Below, piece by piece: positions 6,823 to 14,036 of a stretch of DNA of 17,391 nucleotides. This DNA is from JABDPF01 sp036351055. GTDB taxonomy: Bacteria; Pseudomonadota; Gammaproteobacteria; Xanthomonadales; SZUA-36. The DNA is taken from NCBI GenBank assembly GCA_036351055.1, contig JAZBOH010000224.1, positions 1 through 17,391 of the forward strand. The letters are read 5' to 3'. Position 1 is the first letter of the stretch. The number at the start of each line of letters is the position of its first letter. The translations under genes and the position numbers were made by a program. Under the pieces are notes generated by a model. The model worked only from the letters and a program-made list of their open reading frames with translations. It was not told the DNA's origin and did no database searches.

Positions 6823-6851
6823 CCTTTTCGATCAACGCGTAATCGAAAAGG
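6823..6851 (+). promoter_or_regulatory. Perfect 10-bp inverted repeat just upstream of the ribosome binding site
   Basis: CCTTTTCGAT (6823-6832) and ATCGAAAAGG (6842-6851) are perfectly complementary around a 9-nt loop, CAACGCGTA. The right arm ends 7 nt before the Shine-Dalgarno sequence of the giant gene. As RNA it would be a stable hairpin next to the ribosome landing site; as DNA it could be an operator. Confidence 0.55.
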
Positions 6852-6858
6852 ATTAAAT

Positions 6859-6864
6859 AGGGAG
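6859..6864 (+). promoter_or_regulatory. Ribosome binding site fixing the start of the giant gene
   Basis: AGGGAG precedes two adjacent in-frame ATG codons at 6868 and 6871, with gaps of 3 and 6 nt. The frame stays open upstream to an ATG at 6811, but that start would put the inverted repeat at 6823-6851 inside the coding region, add a stretch of basic residues before the signal peptide, and lie directly on the terminator. Confidence 0.7.
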
Positions 6865-6867
6865 ATC

Positions 6868-9800
6868 ATGATGATCAGTTCATCTCGGAAAATCCGTCGC
6901 AGTCTGTTTCTGGACGGCTGGACCCCCATTTTGTTTATTGGCCTGTTACTGAGCCTGCCGGCTACGGCCCTTGCCGTTGAAGGCGCGAAAGTCTGCAGCC
7001 CGATTCTCGATGTGGATCCCATTTTGACAGGACTTGTTTTTGACGGAGACACGGTCAGGGTCAATGTGGAAATCGGCAATTCCCAGATCACCGGCGGGGA
7101 CCGCATGGAAATCGACGGTTTCGGCTATGCGCTTGACTGTCAGAAAGGCCAGAATTTTGCAAGCTGTGAATCTGCCGGTCACCTGATTTCCTACAGCGGA
7201 GGCATAACCTCCGACTGCCCGACCGGCAGCGGCGTGGTGGAATTGGCGCCCCAGGAAACCAGTATTGCGATCACCACCAAGAAGGACAAGCCGGTTGTCC
7301 TGGACTCAGGAGAGACCTGTAACGTCCAATTCGATGTGCTCATCGAAGAATTCAACCGAACCGAAGACACCGGTCCGTGGCTGCGGCAATCAGCAGGCTG
7401 GCCGGTAACGGTAAACGAGATCACCTACGGCGCCGTGTGTTACGACGGCGATACGTCTTTCGGCGGGACGGCTCAATCGTCCAGTACCGGTATACCCGTA
7501 CAGAAGTGCGGCATCGAGGTTGACAAGCAGGTCAGCGTGGATGGCGGCGTGACCTGGTTCTCCGCCAACGACGCGGGCTCTGCAGCAGAGCAGACGATCG
7601 ACGGAACGGCCATTTACCAGGCCGTTGTCACCAATACCGGCACCGTCGGTTACGTGGGTGATATCCTGATCAACGACCCGGTTTTGGGTTTGAGCAACGT
7701 TTCAGTTGCCGGCCCCGGAGCAGGCGCTATCATCGAAATCCCCCTGACTCCCACGGAGGCAGCCGAATTCAATGGCGTCTGCAATGTAGTAGGACAGGTT
7801 GTCAACGAGGTGACGGTTGATGCCTCCTGCCGTACCGGTGATTCCCCCGTTACGACCACGTTCAGCAACGAGGCTTACCTCGAATGCATCGGAAATCCGT
7901 CCATCGTCATTGATAAGAAAACCGGCCCTTCAGTTGAAGGACCGTTCACGGATGGACCAACCATACTGGCCGGCGGTTCCGTTTACTGGCAATACACGGT
8001 TAAAAACGATGGCGACTTGCCATTGACAAACGTTGGTGTAACGGACGACATGGTTGATGAGGTTTCTTGCCCGCAATCAACCCTAGCGGTCAATGAAGAG
8101 ATTACCTGCACGGCTTCCGGCACAGCGGTTAGCGGCGCATACGTCAACACCGGTGCCGCGGTGGGGGTTTACAACAGCAACGGCGATTTCGTTGACGCCA
8201 GTGATGTAAGCAACTATTTTGGCGCGGCACCGGCCATCCTGATCGTGAAAGCAGCGAACCCGATGACCTTCGATTCGGCCCTTGACCCGATTTCCTATAC
8301 CTTCCTGGTGACGAATACGGGTAACGTGACCCTGACAGGTGTCGTGGTTAACGACCCCCTGCTGAGCGGCGTGACTTGCGGGCCATGGCCGAATGACAAC
8401 CCCGCAGGCACCCTGCTGGCAGGCGAATCAGTTCCCTGCGCAGGTGACGCGGCTTATGAGACCACCCAGGACGATGTCGATACCGGCTACGTCGATAACG
8501 AGGCCACCACCACCGGTTCGCCGCCCGTCGGCCCGAATGTAAGCAGCACGGACGATGAACGGGTGACAGCCAGCCAGACCCCGGCCATCAAGATCGTCAA
8601 AACGGCAAGCCCGACGACCTACACCAATCCATACGTGGATGGAGAAGTGCCTACTGGTGATGAAATCACCTATACCTTCGTGGTCAGCAACACCGGCAAC
8701 GTCACGCTGTCCAACGTGACGGTTACGGATTCACTTCTGAACAGCCTGGATCCGGCCATCACCGTTTCCTGCACGGGCTGGAATACCGACGAAAAGGTTC
8801 TGTTACCGGGCGAATCGGTTGATTGCACGGCGAGTGATACCTACAAGATCACCGAGGCCGATATCGTCGCAGAATCTGTGGTCAACACAGCGACCGTGAC
8901 AGGCCAGCCGAAGGTGGGTGACCCGGTTACCGACGATGACAGCAAGACGGTTACCCTGGCGGGCCTGCCGGCTATTGAAATTGTGAAAACGGTAGAGCCG
9001 ACGACTTTCAGCGCCCTGGAGGATGTTCTCGTATACACCTTCGTGGTCACCAATACCGGTGACGTCGTTCTCGACTTCGACGAAGACGGTTACGTGGAAG
9101 ATGTCCTGCTGGATATCAACAATGATCCGCTGACCCCGATTGTCGCCGGTGGAATAGTGTGTGACGAGGATGCCAACCCCAGCCCCAACGGGGCGCTCAA
9201 CGTCGGTGATTCAATCACCTGTACGGGCTCGTACACCGTCACCCAGGCCGACCTGGACCGCGGGTTCGTCGAGAACGAGGCCGAAACGAATGCAACAGGA
9301 AACGGAGAGCCGGTGACTGATAGCGACACGGCCATTGCGAATTCCACGGCCGTGCCCACCATAGAGCTGCTGAAAGAAATCAGCGTGGACGGTGGGGTTA
9401 CCTTTACCGACGCCAACGACCCGGCGAACGCACCCACCCAACTCTGGCCGGCAGATGCCGAGTACCGGATCACGGTGACCAATACCGGGCCGCTGACGCT
9501 GACCGGTATCGTGCTCAACGACGCTGAACTGAGTATCGTCAATGAGTCTCTGGCCCAATTGGCCCCGGGTGCCTCGCACGTGTTGACCAAGGTCGAGATT
9601 GCGGCCCTCGCGGTTCCCGCGCGCTGCGGCAACTCCGGTACGTTTACCAACACCGCGGACGTGGCGGCGACCACGCTTACCGAAGTGCCGGTTCCTGTTA
9701 ACGACTCGGACAAGGCGGTTCTGGTCTGTATCGGCGAGCCTGGAATTTCCATCCTGAAGGAAGTCCGTTCCGGTCCGGAAGGTGAGTGGTCCAGCGTAAG

Positions 9801-11760
9801 CGAGCCTTACGATGCGGCGCCGCCGGTTGAAGCGCCCAGTGATGCCGAGTACCGCATCACGGTGAAAAATACCGGTAACACCGACCTCACGGACGTGGTC
9901 GTCACAGACGACGATCTGACCCCCGCGATTGCATACACCATTGGTGACCTGGCCAAGGGTGAGACGGTCGTGCTGTACTGGGCCGAAGCCTGTGGTGGTC
10001 CCAATGATGATCCACTCGCGCTTTGCGACTTGTACGTCACGAACCGCTGTGAACAGGCGGGCGAACTGCTGAATACCGCTTCTGTCGAGGGCTGGTCCGT
10101 TGAAGTTGGCGGCGGCGTGGCTGCAGCTGCAGCCGCCGTCCTGGCAGACGAGGGCAAGGTCAGCGACAGCGACACGGCCAAGCTGGTCTGTGTCGGCCAG
10201 CCGCTGATTGACCTGCAGAAGGAGATCAGCCTGGACGGCATCGAGTGGTTTGACGCCGATGACGCAGCCAATGCCCTGATTACGCAGTTGCCGGAAGTTG
10301 GCGGCGTCGATGTCGAGTACCGCTTTATCGTAAGCAATATCGGCCCGGTTGATCTCCAGAACGTGTGGATCACCGACGGTCAGCTCAAGCTGACCAACAA
10401 CCCGGGTGATTATGGCGCGATCGAGGTCGGGGAACTGGCTGCCGGTGCATCGTTCACGGTGGACAAGGGTATCGTCGAAGAACTCGAAGTGCCTGAACGC
10501 TGTGGCAATGCGGGCACGTTCGCCAACACGGCATCTGTCTCGGGCTTCTCGATCGAAACCGGTGCGAAAGCTGAAGACGGCGATGCGGCTTACCTGGTCT
10601 GCACGGGCACGGAAGAGATCCTGCTCGACAAGAAGGTTGGCGTCTGTGTTGCTGATGACGACTCCAGTGACGACGACAGCAGCAGCGGCGGATCTTGCAG
10701 CAAGCACGGAAGTAATGGCAAGGACGGCAGCGCTGGCTTGATGTGTTTCGACGATGACAGCAGCGAAGAGCCCGAAGCCGAGTGCTACCTGGCGGGCAAC
10801 GACGATGACGACTCCAGCAGTGGCGGCAAGACCTGCGCCGAAACCGGCAGCTGTGGTACGAAGTCTGCCAAGCCCAGTCTTGAAACCTGGGGCTGGGGTG
10901 ACGATGACAGTTCATCCGGTGACAAGCGTATACCGGGTGTGATCAAGTACTTCGATGTCACACCGGGCATGCAGCCTCCGCAAGACGCGTGGTACAAGAT
11001 CACCGTTACCAATGTTGGTACCTCTGACCTTGAAGACGTCGTGGTCAACGACCAGGATCTGTTCATCTTCGATTACTCCCTGGGCGACCTGGGCGTGGGA
11101 GAAGAGGTGGTCATCGACAAGGACCACCCGGATCTCGGTGATTCGATGTTCTGGCCCGAGCGCTGCACCTCCAAGGGTGAGTACATGAACCTGGCGACGA
11201 CCGATGGTTTCTCGGTTGACCCCCCGTACAATCCTGTCACCAGCAGCGACACGGCCACCCTGGTCTGTGAAGATGTGGACATCTGTCTGCACGGCAAGCC
11301 CAAGGTGCTCAAGGTCGAGTATGACGGTGATCCGGACACCTGGCATAACCAGAGCTCGAGTTCGGTTTACATTCATCCTGAGAACCCGCTGTTCCCGGCC
11401 GGTAAGGTCAATATCAAGGTCACCGACCAGTGGGGCCGCCTGGTACGCTACTTCTTCGCCGTGGATATCGGCGATGAAATGCGGATCAGCGGATACCGTT
11501 ACCGGAAAGCTTCGAAACTGAAGTTCGAAATCTTTGAAAACTGGTGCAGCAAGGATGATGATTCCAGCAGCGGTAAGAAGAAGTCGGACGACGGTGACGG
11601 CGGTGGTCAAGGCATCGAGACCTGGAACTGGGGCGATGACGACAGCAGCGACGATAAGTGCAAGCCGAAAGCGCCCATCCAGAAGATCATATTCTCGGTG
11701 GACTGTGACCAGCCCCTGAATATCGGCAACGAGTTTGGTGCAATCACCATCGTAGACTGA
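6868..11760 (+). CDS. Giant secreted DUF11-repeat surface protein with Asp/Ser-rich insertions
   Basis: About 1630 aa, exported, function unknown but adhesin/matrix-like. The signal peptide ends at SLPATALA (~residue 44). Residues ~46-213 form the domain also present in the IPTL-CTERM-like protein at 2198. Nine DUF11-like (TIGR01451-type) beta-sandwich repeats follow, starting near residues 214, 343, 453, 570, 700, 829, 957, 1111 and 1248, with the core [VT]xNTGxxxLTxVxVxD. Repeats 3-5 begin like AIxIVKTxxPTTF; repeats 1, 6 and 8 carry a SVDGGVTF-like lead, and most of repeats 1 and 6-9 end L[VE]C[ITV]G. Repeat 9 is split by an acidic insert (1263-1353) rich in DDDSS. A C-terminal domain (1469-1630) contains a second DDDSS stretch (1563-1597) and ends VDCDQPLNIGNEFGAITIVD, resembling the SCSxPlxxGxxFG motif ending some bacterial surface proteins. 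No sorting tail or autotransporter barrel is visible, so its retention is unexplained. The start could equally be the ATG at 6871. Confidence 0.88.
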   Translation: MMISSSRKIRRSLFLDGWTPILFIGLLLSLPATALAVEGAKVCSPILDVDPILTGLVFDGDTVRVNVEIGNSQITGGDRMEIDGFGYALDCQKGQNFASCESAGHLISYSGGITSDCPTGSGVVELAPQETSIAITTKKDKPVVLDSGETCNVQFDVLIEEFNRTEDTGPWLRQSAGWPVTVNEITYGAVCYDGDTSFGGTAQSSSTGIPVQKCGIEVDKQVSVDGGVTWFSANDAGSAAEQTIDGTAIYQAVVTNTGTVGYVGDILINDPVLGLSNVSVAGPGAGAIIEIPLTPTEAAEFNGVCNVVGQVVNEVTVDASCRTGDSPVTTTFSNEAYLECIGNPSIVIDKKTGPSVEGPFTDGPTILAGGSVYWQYTVKNDGDLPLTNVGVTDDMVDEVSCPQSTLAVNEEITCTASGTAVSGAYVNTGAAVGVYNSNGDFVDASDVSNYFGAAPAILIVKAANPMTFDSALDPISYTFLVTNTGNVTLTGVVVNDPLLSGVTCGPWPNDNPAGTLLAGESVPCAGDAAYETTQDDVDTGYVDNEATTTGSPPVGPNVSSTDDERVTASQTPAIKIVKTASPTTYTNPYVDGEVPTGDEITYTFVVSNTGNVTLSNVTVTDSLLNSLDPAITVSCTGWNTDEKVLLPGESVDCTASDTYKITEADIVAESVVNTATVTGQPKVGDPVTDDDSKTVTLAGLPAIEIVKTVEPTTFSALEDVLVYTFVVTNTGDVVLDFDEDGYVEDVLLDINNDPLTPIVAGGIVCDEDANPSPNGALNVGDSITCTGSYTVTQADLDRGFVENEAETNATGNGEPVTDSDTAIANSTAVPTIELLKEISVDGGVTFTDANDPANAPTQLWPADAEYRITVTNTGPLTLTGIVLNDAELSIVNESLAQLAPGASHVLTKVEIAALAVPARCGNSGTFTNTADVAATTLTEVPVPVNDSDKAVLVCIGEPGISILKEVRSGPEGEWSSVSEPYDAAPPVEAPSDAEYRITVKNTGNTDLTDVVVTDDDLTPAIAYTIGDLAKGETVVLYWAEACGGPNDDPLALCDLYVTNRCEQAGELLNTASVEGWSVEVGGGVAAAAAAVLADEGKVSDSDTAKLVCVGQPLIDLQKEISLDGIEWFDADDAANALITQLPEVGGVDVEYRFIVSNIGPVDLQNVWITDGQLKLTNNPGDYGAIEVGELAAGASFTVDKGIVEELEVPERCGNAGTFANTASVSGFSIETGAKAEDGDAAYLVCTGTEEILLDKKVGVCVADDDSSDDDSSSGGSCSKHGSNGKDGSAGLMCFDDDSSEEPEAECYLAGNDDDDSSSGGKTCAETGSCGTKSAKPSLETWGWGDDDSSSGDKRIPGVIKYFDVTPGMQPPQDAWYKITVTNVGTSDLEDVVVNDQDLFIFDYSLGDLGVGEEVVIDKDHPDLGDSMFWPERCTSKGEYMNLATTDGFSVDPPYNPVTSSDTATLVCEDVDICLHGKPKVLKVEYDGDPDTWHNQSSSSVYIHPENPLFPAGKVNIKVTDQWGRLVRYFFAVDIGDEMRISGYRYRKASKLKFEIFENWCSKDDDSSSGKKKSDDGDGGGQGIETWNWGDDDSSDDKCKPKAPIQKIIFSVDCDQPLNIGNEFGAITIVD
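7507..11268 (+). repeat. Nine diverged DUF11-like repeat units, two subtypes
   Basis: Unit starts (nt) read as 7507, 7894, 8224, 8575, 8965, 9352, 9736, 10198 and 10609, giving about 110-155 codons each, the last longer because of its insertion. Units at 8224, 8575 and 8965 are one subtype (IVKTxxPTTF lead, YTFVVTNTGNVTL core). Units at 7507, 9352, 9736 and 10198 are mostly a second (KEISVDGGVTF-like lead, YRITVTNTG core, RCGNxGTFxNTA, closing LVCxG). The repeats are recognisable at protein level and diverged at DNA level. Confidence 0.75.
10654..10926 (+). repeat. Low-complexity DDDSS insert within repeat 9 of the giant protein
   Basis: This stretch encodes ~91 residues dominated by Asp, Ser and Gly, with the core DDDSS repeated five times (ADDDSS, DDDSSS, DDDSSEE, DDDDSSS, GDDDSSS). 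It also carries several Cys (SCSK, LMCF, AECY, KTCAETGSC). It ends ETWGWGDDDSS, and the C-terminal insert (11554-11658) ends ETWNWGDDDSS, so the unit is duplicated in two distant places. It may be a flexible acidic linker or a divalent-cation binding segment. Confidence 0.7.
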
Positions 11761-11778
11761 TCTGTTACCAACAGGCAT

Positions 11779-11805
11779 AAAAAAGGGCCGGGATTTCCCG
11801 GCCCT
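11779..11805. terminator. Bidirectional intrinsic terminator
   Basis: AGGGCCGGG (11784-11792) and CCCGGCCCT (11797-11805) form a perfect 9-bp stem with a 4-nt loop. On the - strand the stem runs directly into six T (complement of A 11779-11784), a strong end for the E1-E2 operon. On the + strand the tail is GTTCTTTTG, a weaker end for the giant gene stopping at 11760. Confidence 0.9.
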
Positions 11806-11835
11806 GTTCTTTTGTGCGCGAAAAAATTTCCGGTT

Positions 11836-13023
11836 TCAGATAAAGAGGGTAGCGGGTTGTTCCAGCAACTCCTTCAGGCCCTGGATCATCGCGGCGGCGT
11901 CGTAGCCATCTACAAAGCGGTGATCAAAGGAAGAGGAAAGGTTCATCATCGTGCGTACTTCGATACGCCCGCCGATAACCACGGGCCGCTCAACGGCCCG
12001 GTTCACGCCGATAATGGCGACTTCGGGCTGGTTGATGACCGGCGTGCTGACGACTCCACCCATTTTGCCCAGGCTGGTGAGGGTGATGGTCGAACCGCTC
12101 AGTTCTTCGCGCCCGGCGCTGTTGTCGCGGGCGGCCTCCGCAATGCGACGGATTTCCCCGGCCAGTGTGTCCAGGGTCAGGGATTCCGCGTGTCTGACCA
12201 CCGGTACTTTCAGGCCGTCGCCCGTCTGGGTCGCGATGCCCAGGTGGACGGCTTCATGACGGATGATCACGTTTCGATCGCCGTCGTAGTGCGCGTTGCA
12301 CTGCGGGAAGTCCTGCAGAACGCGCACCAGGGCCAGTCCGAGAAAGGCCAGGGGCGTCAGCTTCGTGCCGCCCGCCGCCTTTTTTGAATTCAGGTGCCGG
12401 CGCAGCGATTCCAGCGCGGTCACGTCGATTTCCTCGACGTAGGTGAAGTGCGGGATCTCGCTGGCCGATTTGGCCATGCGCTCTGCGATCTTGCGGCGCA
12501 GGCCGATGACTTTGATTTCGGTCGTGCCGCTGCGCTTTTCAAGGGCGAGTGTGCTGGTTCCACTGGCGGAAAGAAAGGCCTCAAAATCAGCCTTCAGAAT
12601 TCGGCCACGCGGTCCGCTGCCCGGTACCTTGCCCAGGTCGACCCCCGTTTCCCGCGCACGGGCGCGGATGGAGGGCGAGGTCGCAACTTTCCCTCTTGTT
12701 GAAGGGGCTGCTGGCCGGGCGGCGGGTTTGGGCATGGCCGGTTCAGCGGCGGGAGCTTCCTGCCCGGCCACAGCCGTGGAAGCTTCGGTCTCGAAAACGA
12801 TCAGCGGCGAGCCGACAGCGACGGTGTCGCCTTCCTCGCCGGCCACGGAAACGATCCGGCCGCTGACCGGCGCGGTCAGTTCCACCGCGGCCTTGTCCGT
12901 GAGCATCGCGCAGACCGGGTCCTCTTCCAGGACTGTGTCGCCGACGCGCACCATCCATTCTGCAATCTCGGCCTCGACCGTGCCTTCGCCCAGGTCGGGC
13001 AGCTTGAAAACAAATTCGCTCAT
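11836..13023 (-). CDS. bkdB: Branched-chain 2-oxoacid dehydrogenase E2 (dihydrolipoyl acyltransferase)
   Basis: Core subunit (395 aa) that moves the acyl group from E1 to CoA via a swinging lipoyl arm; cytoplasmic. The N-terminal lipoyl domain (1-80) starts FKLPDLGEGTVEAEI and carries the lipoylated Lys44 in LTDKAAVE. An Ala/Pro-rich linker (~81-112) leads to the peripheral subunit-binding domain (~113-150, SPSIRARARETGVDL). The catalytic acyltransferase domain ends with the H-x3-D-G motif (DHRFVDG, His368/Asp372). The LPDLGEG start and the E1alpha/E1beta neighbours favour the branched-chain enzyme over pyruvate or 2-oxoglutarate types. Its ATG (13021-13023) overlaps the stop of E1beta as ATGA with a GGAGG just upstream, so translation is coupled. 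It is the last gene before the terminator; no E3 (lipoamide dehydrogenase) gene follows. Confidence 0.93.
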   Translation of the reverse strand: MSEFVFKLPDLGEGTVEAEIAEWMVRVGDTVLEEDPVCAMLTDKAAVELTAPVSGRIVSVAGEEGDTVAVGSPLIVFETEASTAVAGQEAPAAEPAMPKPAARPAAPSTRGKVATSPSIRARARETGVDLGKVPGSGPRGRILKADFEAFLSASGTSTLALEKRSGTTEIKVIGLRRKIAERMAKSASEIPHFTYVEEIDVTALESLRRHLNSKKAAGGTKLTPLAFLGLALVRVLQDFPQCNAHYDGDRNVIIRHEAVHLGIATQTGDGLKVPVVRHAESLTLDTLAGEIRRIAEAARDNSAGREELSGSTITLTSLGKMGGVVSTPVINQPEVAIIGVNRAVERPVVIGGRIEVRTMMNLSSSFDHRFVDGYDAAAMIQGLKELLEQPATLFI

Positions 13024-14036
13024 CCTGCCTCCATCACTTTGCGGATGCCGTCAACCAGGCGTTGTTGCACCGGGAAGTATTGCCATTCGAAGGCGTGCGG
13101 GTAGGGTGTATCCCAGCCCGTCACGCGGGCGATGGGTGCCTCCAGGCGCCAGAAGCACTCTTTCTGCACGGTGGCGACCAGTTCGGCCCCGTAGCCGCAG
13201 AAGCGGGTGGCCTCGTGCGCCACCAGGCAGCGTCCGGTCTTGTTGACCGAATCGCGCAGGGTGTCCACGTCCAGCGGCATCAGGGTGCGCACATCGATGA
13301 TGTCGGCGCTGACCCCGGCCTTTTTCGCCGCGGCCTGGGCCACGTGAACAATGGTGCCGTAGGTAATGATGGTCAGGTCGTCGCCTTGCTCCACCAGGTC
13401 GGCCTTGTCCAGTGGGACGGTGTAATAACCGTCCGGCACCTCGCCCTTCGGGTGCGCGGCCCAGGAAACGCCGGGTTTTTCCGGGTCGCCGTCAAAGGGG
13501 CCGTTGTAGATGCGCTTGGGTTCGAAAAACACCACCGGGTCGTCCGACTCGATGGCGCTGATCAGCAGGCCCTTGGCGTCGTAGGGGTTGGAAACCATGA
13601 CCGTTTTGACACCCGATATATGGGTGAAGATGCCCTCCGGGCTTTGTGAATGGGTTTGCCCGCCGCGGATGCCACCGCCGCAGGGCGTGCGGATGGTTAC
13701 CGGGGCGAAAAACTCGCCGCCGCTGCGGTAGCGCAGGCGGGACAATTCGCTGGCCACCTGGTCGAAACCCGGGTAGATGTAATCGGCGAACTGGATTTCG
13801 GCAACCGGGCGCAAGCGGTTGACCGCCATGCCGATGGCGGTGCCGATGATGCCGCCTTCGGCAATCGGCGCATCGATCACTCGGTGCTCGCCGTATTTTT
13901 TCTGCAGGCCCTCGGTGCAGCGGAAGACGCCGCCGAAATAGCCGATGTCCTGTCCCAGCGCCACCACGCTGGGGTCTTTTTCCATCATCACGTCGTGCGC
14001 GGAGCGGATGGCCTGGATCATGCTCATCTGGCTCAT
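13020..14036 (-). CDS. bkdA2: Branched-chain 2-oxoacid dehydrogenase E1 beta subunit
   Basis: Transketolase-like beta subunit (338 aa) of the thiamine-diphosphate decarboxylase that acts on the 2-oxoacids of Val, Leu and Ile. Family signatures: ALGQDIGYFGGVFRCTEGL, IDAPIAEGGIIGTAIGMA, FADYIYPGFDQ, RTPCGGGIRGGQTHSQSPE and the C-terminal transketolase domain (GDDLTIITYG, VDVRTLMPLD-like IDVRTLMPLD, HEATRFCGYGAE). The frame extends upstream to 14180, but that part is antisense-like junk within the E1alpha frame overlap. The ATG at 14036 makes an ATGA overlap with the E1alpha stop and has GGGAGA 6 nt upstream, so it is chosen; Met4 (14027) is a less likely start. Forms an alpha2beta2 E1 with the upstream gene product. 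Confidence 0.93.
   Translation of the reverse strand: MSQMSMIQAIRSAHDVMMEKDPSVVALGQDIGYFGGVFRCTEGLQKKYGEHRVIDAPIAEGGIIGTAIGMAVNRLRPVAEIQFADYIYPGFDQVASELSRLRYRSGGEFFAPVTIRTPCGGGIRGGQTHSQSPEGIFTHISGVKTVMVSNPYDAKGLLISAIESDDPVVFFEPKRIYNGPFDGDPEKPGVSWAAHPKGEVPDGYYTVPLDKADLVEQGDDLTIITYGTIVHVAQAAAKKAGVSADIIDVRTLMPLDVDTLRDSVNKTGRCLVAHEATRFCGYGAELVATVQKECFWRLEAPIARVTGWDTPYPHAFEWQYFPVQQRLVDGIRKVMEAG

Noticed and set aside
6811..6867. Earlier ATG for the giant gene
   Set aside because: It sits directly after the terminator T-run and within the inverted repeat region, and adds a basic stretch before the signal peptide. AGGGAG points to 6868/6871.
9211..10707. 498-codon open frame on the - strand inside the giant gene
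   Set aside because: It lies wholly antisense to well-supported DUF11 repeats. The translation has no recognisable domain and no ribosome binding site was seen; long antisense openness is common in GC-rich repeat coding DNA.
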